Shown piece by piece: positions 53,786 to 63,579 of a stretch of DNA of 64,000 nucleotides; within the stretch, counting starts at the first letter, position 1; each line of letters begins with the position of its first letter. The notes under the pieces are model-generated. The model made no database searches and was not told where the DNA came from. It worked only from the letters and a program-made list of their open reading frames with translations. A program made the translations under genes and the position numbers. The stretch covers positions 38,794,901 to 38,858,900 of the forward strand of contig OX387183.1 of NCBI GenBank assembly GCA_947561395.2. The letters run 5' to 3'. Source of the stretch: Buxus sempervirens. Its lineage: Eukaryota; Streptophyta; Magnoliopsida; Buxales; Buxaceae.

Positions 53786-55388
53786 GAACTCGTTTTATTA
53801 ACTTTTCAAGTTCATTAACTTTCTAAATTTATTGAGTTTACTTTTTTTGAATAGTAAATTTATTGTCTTTATAGTTCTAAAAATACTATTGTCATCTTAT
53901 TAACTCATGAAATTTGTTGTTTTTAAATATTATTTTAGTGTAGATTTATGGCCATGGAGTTAGGTGGAGTGTCACTAAAAGGGCTACCAAACCCTCTAGT
54001 GGAAGTCTTGTCATTTGTGGCCCAAGCCATGATAAATTGCTTCTTCGCCTTCAAAACTCTTGATGGGTAGATGTATTTTGAGATGTGTAGCAAGTTGGTA
54101 GCTCGTATGGAGATATAAAGCTACTTTGAAATGATATACGGAATGATTTTTTTGTCAATTAAGTGGAGTACATGACATATTTTGAGTTTTACTTGCATGG
54201 AATGACATGCTAATACAAAGATTACAAGTTGTGAAATACATGAACATGTACACAAATGTTATATTTTTAGGTGGATACTCAGTAAGATTTTCTGTAGAAA
54301 ATGACTTAAGTTATTAGGATAACTCTCATGCAGAATGAAAGACAAATACCTAATTAATTAGAGTCTGAGTGTCCTTGTGTATATATGTGAAAATATTATA
54401 TATGCAAAGAGTTGCAATAAATTAAAATGGTGTACCTCTATTTACCCTTAGGAGAACAAGTTTTCTTTGTGGATTGAGTATTGCTTTGAAAATTTATTTT
54501 GTGCATGATTATTGTATTAAGTTCAAGTAGAAATCATTATTTTTAGAGGGATTCTATTTCTTGGGTACATTATAAGTGTCAATAAAGATTAGAACGAGGT
54601 TCATGATGATGCCCACAAGGAGTAAGATGTGGAATAGTGAAAGAAAAGAATACACTGAAGGAACAAGAACATGAATTTGTGGCATTTCGTGCAGCCACTA
54701 ACATTGAATTTTTTTTTAGTGTATAAAGTAAAACATTAAGCATATTAATGTTGATTATTTAGCTAAATATGATAATTTTTAAAATGAAAAAGGGCAAAAA
54801 TATGGATCGAAAGGCAATGTAGTGAGGAAAATAAAGTTGAGAACAGAAAATGCTATAATGTGGAGTTGTTAAAAAGGAACAGAAATATTAGGGAAAAGTA
54901 GAAACTTGGTTTAGGAAAAAAAAAATTTTTTTTTTTTTGTCTGTCCTAAATTTAGATATTCTTTTAAAAAAAAAAAGGAAAAAGCCCTTGATTCAATAAT
55001 TAAAGATTGTTTAAAAACCCGTGACTTAGAAAAACCGGGCCGGACCTGGAACATTGCATATTCCCCAAAAAATTTTATATCATAAATATATTTTTATATC
55101 ATAAATAATATATCATTCCTCAATCAACCAGCTGACAACTCGGATGGTGAACTCTCTAGTTACCCACAAATACGAGTATTCAAATAACATGCTAGTAAGT
55201 TCTTGGAATTAGGGTTTGGACTTTGGAGAGGGAGCCCTAGAGAATCAATCTTGTGTTGTAAACACGATGATCTTGTTGTATGACAAGACCGTCAATATAA
55301 AGACAGTAGTTTGCATGTCAGTGAGATTCCATGAAAGCAAAGATTGAAATGTTTTTAGCGTCCTCTCTTGAGGAGAACATGTCGATCT
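53786..55388. other. AT-rich sequence, no gene recognised
   Basis: Contains A- and T-runs near 54700, 54920-54945 and 54966-54980. A short open stretch near 53948 (MAMELGGVSLKGLPNP...) ends after about 40 codons and was not identified. The part just before 55389 would be the 3' flank of the next gene. Confidence 0.4.
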
Positions 55389-56177
55389 TCATGAGGTGGA
55401 TCTAAGGTCGCCTTGGTTCTGGGTCTGTATGCTGTGTTCCTTCCCATTTTCCGGCTTTCTATGTGCCTTCCTGTACACGAAGAACAGGCCGATTCCCACG
55501 ACCACAACAGCAGCCACTGCAATGCCTATCGTCAAATTTCTTTGCTTTTCTTTCTTCTTTGCATTTATATATTGAGCAGCAGTTGTTCTCACCGCATCCT
55601 CCCTTTTCTCCTCAGTTGCAGTCGACTTGGTCTTTTCTCTCTCTGTCGCTCCCTCGCCCACCCCATCAACACTTGCTTCTGACGGTTCTTCACCTTCCCC
55701 AGTTTTTGGTTTGATAGCCTGATCCACCTTTTGAGGAGTCTCATCTTGACCCACCTGAGGTTTTGGCTTAATCTGGGGCATTTGAATTGCTTGAGAATCT
55801 GGGGTTGGCGTAGAACTTGGTTTACCTTCTTGGGCACTTTGAATTGCTTGAGAATCTGGAGTTGGTGTTGCTCCTGGTTTAGCTTCCTGATCACTTTGCA
55901 TTGCTTGGGCATCTGGAGTTGGTGTTGCTCCTGGTTTAGCTTCCTCACCACTTTGGATTGCTTGGGCATCTGGAGTTGGTGTTGCTCCTGGTTTAGCTTC
56001 CTGACCACTTTGGATTGCCTGAGCATCTGGAGTTGAAGTGTCTTTCTGAAGAGTGGTGTCTTGATCCATCTGAGATTTTGGATCACTTGGGGGTTTTGGT
56101 TCAGCTTCTGGAATTGTTGTGACTTTAGCTTGTTCTTCTTGCTGAGGTGGAGGTATTTTCTTTGGCACTATAACCAC
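55389..56177 (-). CDS. Unidentified repeat-bearing single-pass membrane protein, possibly a last exon
   Basis: A 262-codon frame on the minus strand ending in TGA at 55389. The N-terminal part is proline-, glutamine- and lysine-rich. Next come four full and one partial copies of a 19-residue repeat (type TPDAQAIQSGQEAKPGATP), encoded by 57-bp DNA repeats at about 55790-56040. A glutamate/lysine-rich segment follows, then one hydrophobic stretch (NLTIGIAVAAVVVVGIGLFFVYRK) near residues 215-238 preceded by KKKEKQR, and a polar tail of about 25 residues. This suggests a type I or tail-region membrane anchor with a disordered repeat domain outside. There is no ATG at the start: the frame opens at GTG with a TGA four codons upstream, so an upstream exon spliced after an AG near 56185 is likely, or the start is lost. 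I do not recognise the family. The repeats keep the frame, which argues for selection on the protein. Confidence 0.6.
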   Translation of the reverse strand: MVIVPKKIPPPQQEEQAKVTTIPEAEPKPPSDPKSQMDQDTTLQKDTSTPDAQAIQSGQEAKPGATPTPDAQAIQSGEEAKPGATPTPDAQAMQSDQEAKPGATPTPDSQAIQSAQEGKPSSTPTPDSQAIQMPQIKPKPQVGQDETPQKVDQAIKPKTGEGEEPSEASVDGVGEGATEREKTKSTATEEKREDAVRTTAAQYINAKKKEKQRNLTIGIAVAAVVVVGIGLFFVYRKAHRKPENGKEHSIQTQNQGDLRSTS

Positions 56178-57439
56178 GAATTCCCCTTCTCAAATCTTGT
56201 TTCAATTACCCAGCGTTCACAACTTTCTGGAGCTTGAAAATCAGTACTGAATCAATTGAGAATCAGTAATAGACCAAGCTCTTGATTATTATCTATACAA
56301 ACCAGGATTCAAAAAGAATAGATTGAAACAATCTAGTACACCAGGGCCTTAGATAAAAGAAATTATATAAAGTATAACATCTCAAGCACATCAAAGCAAA
56401 ATAATGAGAAATTTAATGGTTTTAATGAAGCATTTCAGTTTATTGAATTCCCACAAGAATTAGGTTAATTTCTAAGTTCAGGCATATGTAGCATCAATTG
56501 AGAAAATAACTTTATGCATATATTGTTATCAGATATATCTGAATTCATGAAGAACAACAAAACATTTGAAGTATGAATTAGAAGGCGACAAAACGACCTA
56601 ACAATGTTCATGAAGTATGAATTAGCGTATCCATCAGATATTAAGAAAAAATAAGGGAGGGTGGTAGTAAAGCAAACCAGGAATATTCAAGAAGAGAGTA
56701 TCAGCTTTTTCCCCTTCAACCTATTGCCATGACGGTTGGAAATCTAGGTACAAGGGAACTGCAACAGCCCTATCCATTTGTGCTATTGTTTCTGATTTTC
56801 CTTGGAGTTAATGAAGCAGCTGCACAATGTTTGTGGGGGATGGAAGTCTGGAAATGGGTTTTATATTCAATGAAGAGATTGAACATGGAAGATCCCCTTT
56901 CTTGTTTTCTTCCCTATGACATTATTCCTTTTTACATTATTGGGGTTTTAGTGGGGTTGGGACTTGGGAATTGGTTTATCCTTAGCTAGGTTAGAGTGTT
57001 CACTTCCTGGAAGGGCAAGTTAATGTTCTTTCTGTGTTTTGTACTCTTTTCAGGGTTTTTCTTATCAGGACGCTTTTGACTGTTTGAGGGCTCGTAGGCA
57101 CGACAAAGAGAACGAAGTTATGTTTATTCGTGTTTGACACCATATAGAGTTTGCGGAGAGGAACCTTCTTTAGTGTTTGCTACGGGGCAAAGTTAATTCT
57201 CCAGGTTCTTTAATTGGTAACATTTTTCTATAAAACAATTTGAAAAATAAAAACTTTTCAAATTGATTTTGTGTTTTTTATGGAAACAATTGAAGGAGAA
57301 AAAAAACCCTTGTTTGGTAATATTTAGTTAAAATCAATTATGATTTTAAAAACTAGCAGAAATGCGTTTGGTAGAGTTTAATAACCATGCTTTTAGAAAC
57401 AGTTTGTAATTATAGTAGTGTTGCTAGCTCTAGTTATAT
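56178..57439. other. Presumed 5' flank of the membrane-protein gene, no clear gene
   Basis: 1.26 kb of AT-rich sequence. An 86-codon plus-strand frame (56729-56989) is hydrophobic and unsupported. An upstream exon for the minus-strand gene may lie here, but I could not define one. Confidence 0.35.
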
Positions 57440-57810
57440 ATGCAAGTAATAGTGGTGATATTAATGATAGTGTGGTGGTGATTATATTGATAGTGTGGGT
57501 GTAGTGGTAGTAGTGGTGGTGATGGTGGTGGAAGTGGTAGTGGTGGTTCTGGTGCCAGAGGAGGTAGTGGAGGTGCTCGTAGTGATATGGTGGTGGTGGT
57601 GGTGGTGATGGTGGTGGAGGTGGTGGAGGAAGCAATGGTGGTAACTATGTCAATGCTGCTGCTGGTGGAGGTGTCAATGGTGGTAGAGATGGTGGTGTTT
57701 GTGGTCGTGGTGCTGGTTGAGGTGGTGGAAGTGGTTGTAGTGGTGGTGATGGTAATGATGGTGGTGGTAATTGTAGAGTTTGTGAAGGTGTAGGATGTAA
57801 TGGTCGTGGA
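57440..57810. repeat. Imperfect GGT/GTG microsatellite
   Basis: A degenerate (GGT)n tract, purest at 57584-57635. Open frames through it give poly-valine, poly-glycine-like or poly-proline/threonine readings depending on frame and strand, as expected from a trinucleotide repeat. Confidence 0.9.
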
Positions 57811-57938
57811 TGTGCACACCCCCGTTGAGCCACACCTTTTTACATGCTCGAGCTGACTCGCATTACAATCTTTTTCTTATGTTATTGGTTTAATCTGATC
57901 TCTTTTACACTTAGCCGGTTTATTTAGGAGTCACACTA

Positions 57939-60210
57939 TAACGCCCCGGATCTGAGTTACGTAGTGAAACCGTAACTCACCTCCGAAGAATTAGTTAATC
58001 CACAGGATCTATATATCAGAGTGAAGGAAAACATAAATAAAGCAATAATCTACATAAGCAGAGTCAGCTATAATCAAACTCAACATAAACTACCATATCT
58101 CAAATCTAAACTCACATGATTCAAGCATTTACCCTCCAGTATCGTACTCTCCAAGATCTAAAAACAAATTAAACAAAACCGAATGAGATACGAATATCCC
58201 AGCAAGTAGCAAAAGCATGCTCAAAAACAATTTATACAGTTCTAAAACATGAATCAATTATAAAACATGTAACAGGGATGATAACACGGATAATCCGATT
58301 AATCCAATAATAGTTCAACATTCAAATGAGATAAACCCGAGTAATCCATCATGTAAATCAAATTAGTAGTATCGATCACAAATCAGTATGTCACAGCAGG
58401 ACTCATGAAATAACACTGCCTTTAATTAAAGTAATATCAATGCCCACTATGCCACCTCCGACTTATATGCGAAGCCGAGTACGCGATCATCGTCATGGCT
58501 GGAGAACCCAACCAGTACAGCGAAGGGTTGGCATGTACTATCCAGTCATAGTCCGAGTACACAATAAAATGAGGGAAAGCAGTAGCCCACTAGTACAACG
58601 AAGGCCTCATCAAGTACACGATGGAAAGGCATGCATGAACAAAGAATTACAACTAGCAAAGTACAATCCTTTTCACTATCTAACTCCTAAAAGGATCCAT
58701 ATCTAGCTATGCCCACTAGACTCTAAAAACAAAACCAAACATGATGTCCAGCAAGCACAACTCATCTCAAGTATCAATCATCTCATCCCGAGTACACGGG
58801 GCATCTCTGAGTACACAGAGTCATTATCATCCCAAGTACATGAGCATCCCAAAGTACACTTCGGTTTAACATCTACCCAAGTATATAGGCATCACAATCC
58901 ATCTCTCCAAGTACAAAGAGAAATTCTCAAATCAAATCTTAGAAATCATTCAAGTACTCAAATATGTAGAAATAACTCATAAATACCAAAACCAATATAA
59001 GTTATCCAACAAAATCAAACTAATCCAAAACAACCCAAAATAAAGCTCAAAAAATACCAATTTTCCAAGTCTGACCAGAAATGTAATCTCAGAGGTTTAT
59101 TTACCTAAAACATGACTAAGTACAATGATTACATAAGTAGAAATCCTTAAAAATCTTTGCAATCTGGTGTGGAACCCCAAAACATATTTTTAACCTCAAA
59201 ATAGGCTAATTTGATGGAATAGGTGGCTAAATATCTGGTAAACTTCCAATTATACAATTTGCCTTTGGAAACACCTTAAAAAGGATCTCAAGAAAGTGTT
59301 ACAAGTGGTGGAATAAAAAAAAACTCATTCTATTGTAATTTAGAACCAAAAGTCTCTCAAATACTTAGTTTAGTAGAATGTGCCCAAACTCTTTGTTAAT
59401 ATGAATTTTTAAATAATTCCAATGTAAACACTTCCTAAATACAAAATTCTTATTTTTACCTAGGTTGCATTTGATTAAAAACAAATCTGTAGTTGAATTC
59501 TCCTCAAAATGGCCAAAATAGGAATTTCTAAGTTGGGCACTTGACTAGGCGATTGAGCATCCAACGAGGCATCCATAGAACTAAATTTCCAAAAATTGGC
59601 GCTTGGCATAACGCTCGAGCGATATGTTGAGTGCTCAACTTATTTGGAAAAATGCACTTTCTGGTTCTGAAAATTTAAAAAAAAATACAAGCGGAGCGCT
59701 CGGGATAGTGCTCAAGCGCAATCACAGGCGCTCTTAGAACACTATTGGCGCTCGAGCCCAATTCTAGGCACCAGGCCAAAAACTCAGGTCACAACTGCTT
59801 TGCAGAATTTTTCGAATTTTTACAAATTTACACTTACATTCAACAATAAATCCTTCTAACACACTATAATATCATCCTAAATCATGAATCAATTATGATT
59901 TACTAGTTCTCACAATACACAATGAATTAAACATCACGTTTAAGAATTTCTCTTCAAATTTTCACAAAAACTCAATTGATTCTTCAATAGAGAATACTCA
60001 TGCAATCAATTTGAAATCTGAACATAATCTGATTCTGAAAGGTGTTACTTACCTACTTGAAGCTCAAATCCAGCTCCTGGAAGTGATTGAACCACAGATC
60101 TGAGCTTATACATGATAATCCTCTTCCAATCTACTGAAATATTCACAAATTCTCTTCGATCAACCTAGATTTGAACTAATTTAGTCGAACGATCAATCAT
60201 CTGTTCTTTT
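57939..60210 (-). mobile_element. Tekay-like LTR related to those of the 11139-23788 element, proximal end lost
   Basis: The plus strand starts TATAACGCCCCGGATC, one base from TGTAACGCCCCGGAT, the reverse complement of the end of the 11139-13866 LTR. It contains 'tgagatacgaatatcccagcaagtagc' (58184), hairpin words with a GTACA core (58787-58920), a GCGCTCG block (59530-59770) and, on the minus strand, GTAG|GTAAGT at 60051-60052. By comparison with its relative, about 360 bp of LTR start should follow. Instead, sequence of another kind begins near 60211, so this end is truncated. No coding content. Confidence 0.78.
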
Positions 60211-61269
60211 AGGCCCCGTTTGGATAGCAAGAGAATGCAAGAAAGTAAAAGAAAATAGGCTTTTCTTGCTTCTCGGTTGCGTTTGGATACTGAGAAATTG
60301 CGGGGGCCCATCATTTCTCAAGAAAAAAAAAAAAAGATGATAACTTTCATTTTTTTTTTCGTTCAAGATTGGATTCTACGTCATGAGAAACGATTTATCC
60401 TTTGAGAGATCCTTCGCGCGCATAGCTTCCCAATGATACCCTTCTTCAATGGTTATCTTTTTCAACCAAACTTCTTCAAAGTCCAATGTTGTTGGGATAC
60501 TAACGTTTGTTAAAGCTTTATCTTTTGAGAGACAATATTCATCAACATATTAGTTCCAGCATTATCTTTTTCAGCGTTGAAAGACAATCTATGCATAGGA
60601 GCTCTTTCTTAGCATTATCTTTTGGGAGACCATCTTCATCAACGTTATCAGCATTTTTCTACACGTGAGCTCTTTTTCGTATCTATCTTCATTGTTTGAG
60701 GCGTCAAAGTGAATACCAATTCAGTAAGTACCATTTCTTCCCAATTTTTCTTCTCTTTTTTTCATCTTTCCCTTAAATCTTCTCAGTACGCCTCACACAA
60801 ATCAGATTGATAGTGAAGAGAACTGGGAAATTAGATCTGATTAGTCTAAAAAGAAAAGAAACGAAAGATTTTTTTCAAAAAATATAAACCCTAGCACGAT
60901 CTCTCTCTTCAGTTTTTGGTTTGCATTGACTGTTGTATAAATTACGTTAACTTCATGGAATTGTTTCAAGCTATCATGAGTAGGATTAAAGACATTAGGG
61001 TGGGTTTGAAATTATTTTTCTTTATTTTTGTTTTTACCTAAAAAGGTTCTAAACCCAAATCCTTCTTAAGGGAAAACAAAACACTTCCACTTTCACATGT
61101 AAATCAATGCATTAAATCTAAAAATTTATTTTGAGCCACCATTATGCTGTAGAGGTGTACATAACAGTAAACACATATACATAATCATGCACATGCATAT
61201 AGGGAAAGCTTTTGGAATTGGAAAATTTATTTTTAGTTTTATTTTCTTAGTTTTGGGTAATTTTCAACA
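60211..61269. other. Unrecognised sequence starting GGCCCCGTTTGGATAGC
   Basis: The first bases resemble the terminal inverted repeats of several plant DNA transposon families (GGCCCnGTTTGG), but I found no matching inverted end. 'gcgtttggatac' at 60287 is a direct partial copy. Loosely repeated 'ttatctttt(g/t)...' phrases occur at 60518-60680. No reading frame of note. Confidence 0.35.
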
Positions 61270-61575
61270 AAAAGCATATTCTATAATCATCATCCTTGGG
61301 TTTGGTCAATTCTACAGGCTAGGCATCAGAAAGTTGGAGAAAAGCCCCTTCCCTCTGTTTCCACATTTGTCCAGGTAAGATTTGTTTAGTAACAATCATC
61401 GTCCTTGGGGTTGGTCAATTCTACAGGCTAAGCATCAGAAAGTTGGAGAAAAGCCCCTTCTCTCTATAATCATCGTCCTTGGGTTTGGTCAATTCTGTAG
61501 GCTAGGCATCAAAAAGTTGGAGAAAAGCACATTCTCTCTGTTTCCACATTTGTCTAGGTAAGATTTGTTTAATAA
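61270..61575 (+). repeat. Three tandem copies of about 80-110 bp
   Basis: 'atcctTGGGTTTGGTCAATTCTacaggctaggcatcagaaagttggagaaaagc' repeats near 61290, 61400 and 61478. The first and third are followed by 'tgtttccacatttgtc(c/t)AGGTAAGATTTG', a good splice-donor consensus; the middle copy lacks that tail. It may be duplicated exon-like sequence of a transcribed region. Confidence 0.8.
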
Positions 61576-61704
61576 CAATATGTAAAACCTTATTTTTTTA
61601 ATATATTGCGAGAGGAAGATAAAGAGTGTTGTTTTTAGGTATGGCAAGTTGTAGGCCTTAATACAAGATAAAATATCATCAATAGAAAACCACATTTTTT
61701 TATG

Positions 61705-62330
61705 AACATAGTTGTGAGACATGGAAAATCAACCTAATGACTTCCTATCTTCACACGGGATTCATGAAAAGGAGGAGTGGCCACCATTCAATTTTTAGGT
61801 GTGAATGGGCACCAAAATCATCAAATAACAAAAAAAAAGGGAAAAATGAGAGTAAAAAAAACTCTACTTTAAAATAATAACCAAAGATGGGTAAGGGATT
61901 AGATTATAATTAGGGGAAGGCGTTAGGCACCCCTATTCATCCACACAAGGTGGTTGCCAAATATTTGTTCATGCTAAAAAAATGCTTGCTAATAAAAACC
62001 AAGTTAAAAGTATGAAAAAGAACAAAAAAGATGTATGGCCTTTTTATATGAATGGCCCAATTAATTCTGGGCCCTCCATATGAATATACCATCATGAGGG
62101 TTTCATGATTGAGCAAAAAGAACAAGATAAAAATCAAAGAAAGCGAACCTAAAGTAAAACACCAAAAAGGCTAGATTTAAGTTAAATCCTTGAAAATAAA
62201 AAAATAAAATCAGAAAAAGTGAGGAATTGAACCTGAACGGTCTAGGGTACAGATCTAGTCAAAATCTCTCATTAATTGAGAGATCTAAACCGAATACACC
62301 CATGTTGATGAAAAAACATCAAAAGTAGAG
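61705..62330 (-). mobile_element. Inverted fragment of a Tat-like LTR end plus leader
   Basis: The reverse complement of the region matching 45230-46170: 'ggtgtgaatgggcacc', 'ggcaccccta', 'cccatgttgatgaaaaaacatc'. It includes the PBS-like GGTGGCCACTCC on the minus strand near 61770, then the LTR end, and stops at 62330. Confidence 0.8.
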
Positions 62331-62490
62331 GTGGCAACGGGTCGGGTTGGGTCAGGTTCGGGCGGGTCATAATCGGGTTGAGTCATAATCGGGTTGGGTC
62401 GGGTTGAACCCGATTAGTGGCGGGTTGGGAAAACCCCAAACCGAACCCAACCCGCCACTAATCGGGTTCAACCCGCCAACCCGATTATCT
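62331..62490. repeat. GGGTC/GGGTT repeat with a perfect 29-bp inverted repeat
   Basis: Degenerate CGGGTTGGGTC units. 62401-62429 and 62446-62474 are exact reverse complements with a 16-bp loop, followed by a T-run. This resembles the GTGGCAACGGGTCGGGT-type repeats common in plant genomes, often at ends of hAT-like elements; no TSD was confirmed. Confidence 0.8.
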
Positions 62491-62683
62491 TTTTTTTTTT
62501 TTTAAACGATTTTTACACTTTTAAAAACTCGTTTGCCACCATTCGTCAACAAATACATCAAGTGACGCCCAAAATGTAGAAGCTTGATGTATTCGTCAAC
62601 AAATACATCTTTGACGCCCATGGGCCATGACAAATACATCAAGTGATTACAAAGTAACAAATGAAGAGATCAAAGAAAGCGAG
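62491..62683. repeat. Short direct repeats next to the GLR fragment
   Basis: 'ttcgtcaacaaatacatc' occurs at about 62545 and 62592, with a further 'gacaaatacatcaagtg' near 62628. Bases 62650-62680 repeat the AAAGTAACA-ATGAAGAGATCAAAG sequence found upstream of the GLR fragment near 63584-63609. Confidence 0.7.
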
Positions 62684-63579
62684 CTACATCCATGCATAAC
62701 CAGTGTCCATCATTCCAAGAGAGCGAGCTACATCAAAAACAAGAATACCTGTAATTGCATAGGTGTGCAAAACAATTACCCTTGACTCCATCATTGTCAC
62801 CTTAACCAGTATGTCAGTAATTGTGCTCCTAGTTGCTCCGGCATCAGGGGGAATTGGTGCTTTGTAAGAAATACTACAGCGTCTCTCTGCAAGTGTGTCA
62901 CCTAGTGCGGCTATACCATTTCTTCCCTGATCATCATCTGTGTAGACAGCAATTACCTCTCTCCAACCATAGAAACTGACCATATCTGCAATTGCAGTCA
63001 TCTGGAACAAATCCGAAGGAGCTGTTTGAACAAAGAAAGGGTACTGGAGAGCAGAGAGGGTGGGATCCAACGCTGTGAATGAGAGTAGTGGGACTTGGAG
63101 TTCATTTGCAAGATGTGAGAGTACATGGGCCATGACAGAATTTTGAGGGCCTAAAATGGCCACAGTATCAGTCTCCATGTATTGTAAAGCTGTGATCAAT
63201 ATTGGACATCCATATTAGATCAACCATTCAAAACATCAGAGTAAAAGGAATCAGAATGACGAGTGAAACAATGTAACAACAAGAAATCTAACTTGTAATT
63301 AATGTAAGATTCACAATGAGCTACAAGAAGATTACCCCCAATAATGCCAAGAAATCCACTGTAGTTGGAATCATGCATATTAAGAACCAATTTTCTTCCG
63401 CCAAGAACACTGGGATCAGAGTTCACATCTTCCACAGCAGCCTTCATTGCAATTCTTGAGACTTTCCCATTAATAGTATCGAAGGTGAAAATAGCTCCAA
63501 TATTCACATCCGTAGTTCTAGAAGCCCCTTGCGAAGATGCTCCAAAACAAAGAACCAACAGCAAAAGAAGCAAAACCAG
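62684..63579 (-). pseudogene. Truncated glutamate receptor-like (GLR3-type) gene fragment
   Basis: Two exons of the extracellular amino-terminal domain. Exon 1 (63579-63336) encodes a hydrophobic signal peptide (LLLLLLVLCFGASSQG) and DVNIGAIFTFDTINGK...DSNYSGFLGIIG. A GT-AG intron at 63190-63335 joins it in frame to exon 2 (63189-62684): [78 protein letters not shown] and [11 protein letters not shown], then TAG. Intact GLR3 proteins continue for roughly 600 more residues (ligand-binding lobes, channel pore, four membrane segments) and are Ca2+-permeable channels in plasma or vacuolar membranes. All of that is missing. There is no ATG: CTG stands at 63577-63579 before GTT-TTG, with an in-frame TGA just upstream. 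The frame is otherwise clean, so the break is young. Confidence 0.9.
63190..63335 (-). other. Intron 1 of the GLR fragment
   Basis: 146 bp, starting GTAATC and ending TCACAG on the minus strand. It splits the alanine codon in GIIG-A-LQ, which restores the expected GLR sequence. Confidence 0.85.

Noticed and set aside
55413..56086. Several ORFs on both strands overlapping the 262-codon frame
   Set aside because: Alternative frames of the 57-bp repeats; only the chosen frame gives a sensible repeat, charged linker and membrane segment.
56729..56989. 86-residue hydrophobic membrane protein
   Set aside because: No homology recognised, AT-rich context, no supporting codon pattern; kept as unannotated.
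57393..57833. Glycine-rich, proline-rich or valine-rich protein genes
   Set aside because: All frames of a degenerate GGT repeat are open on both strands. No start context, splice structure or domain.
60211..60310. Tourist/hAT-like MITE with GGCCCCGTTTGG end
   Set aside because: No inverted partner end and no TSD found within 1 kb; the second similar phrase is in direct orientation.
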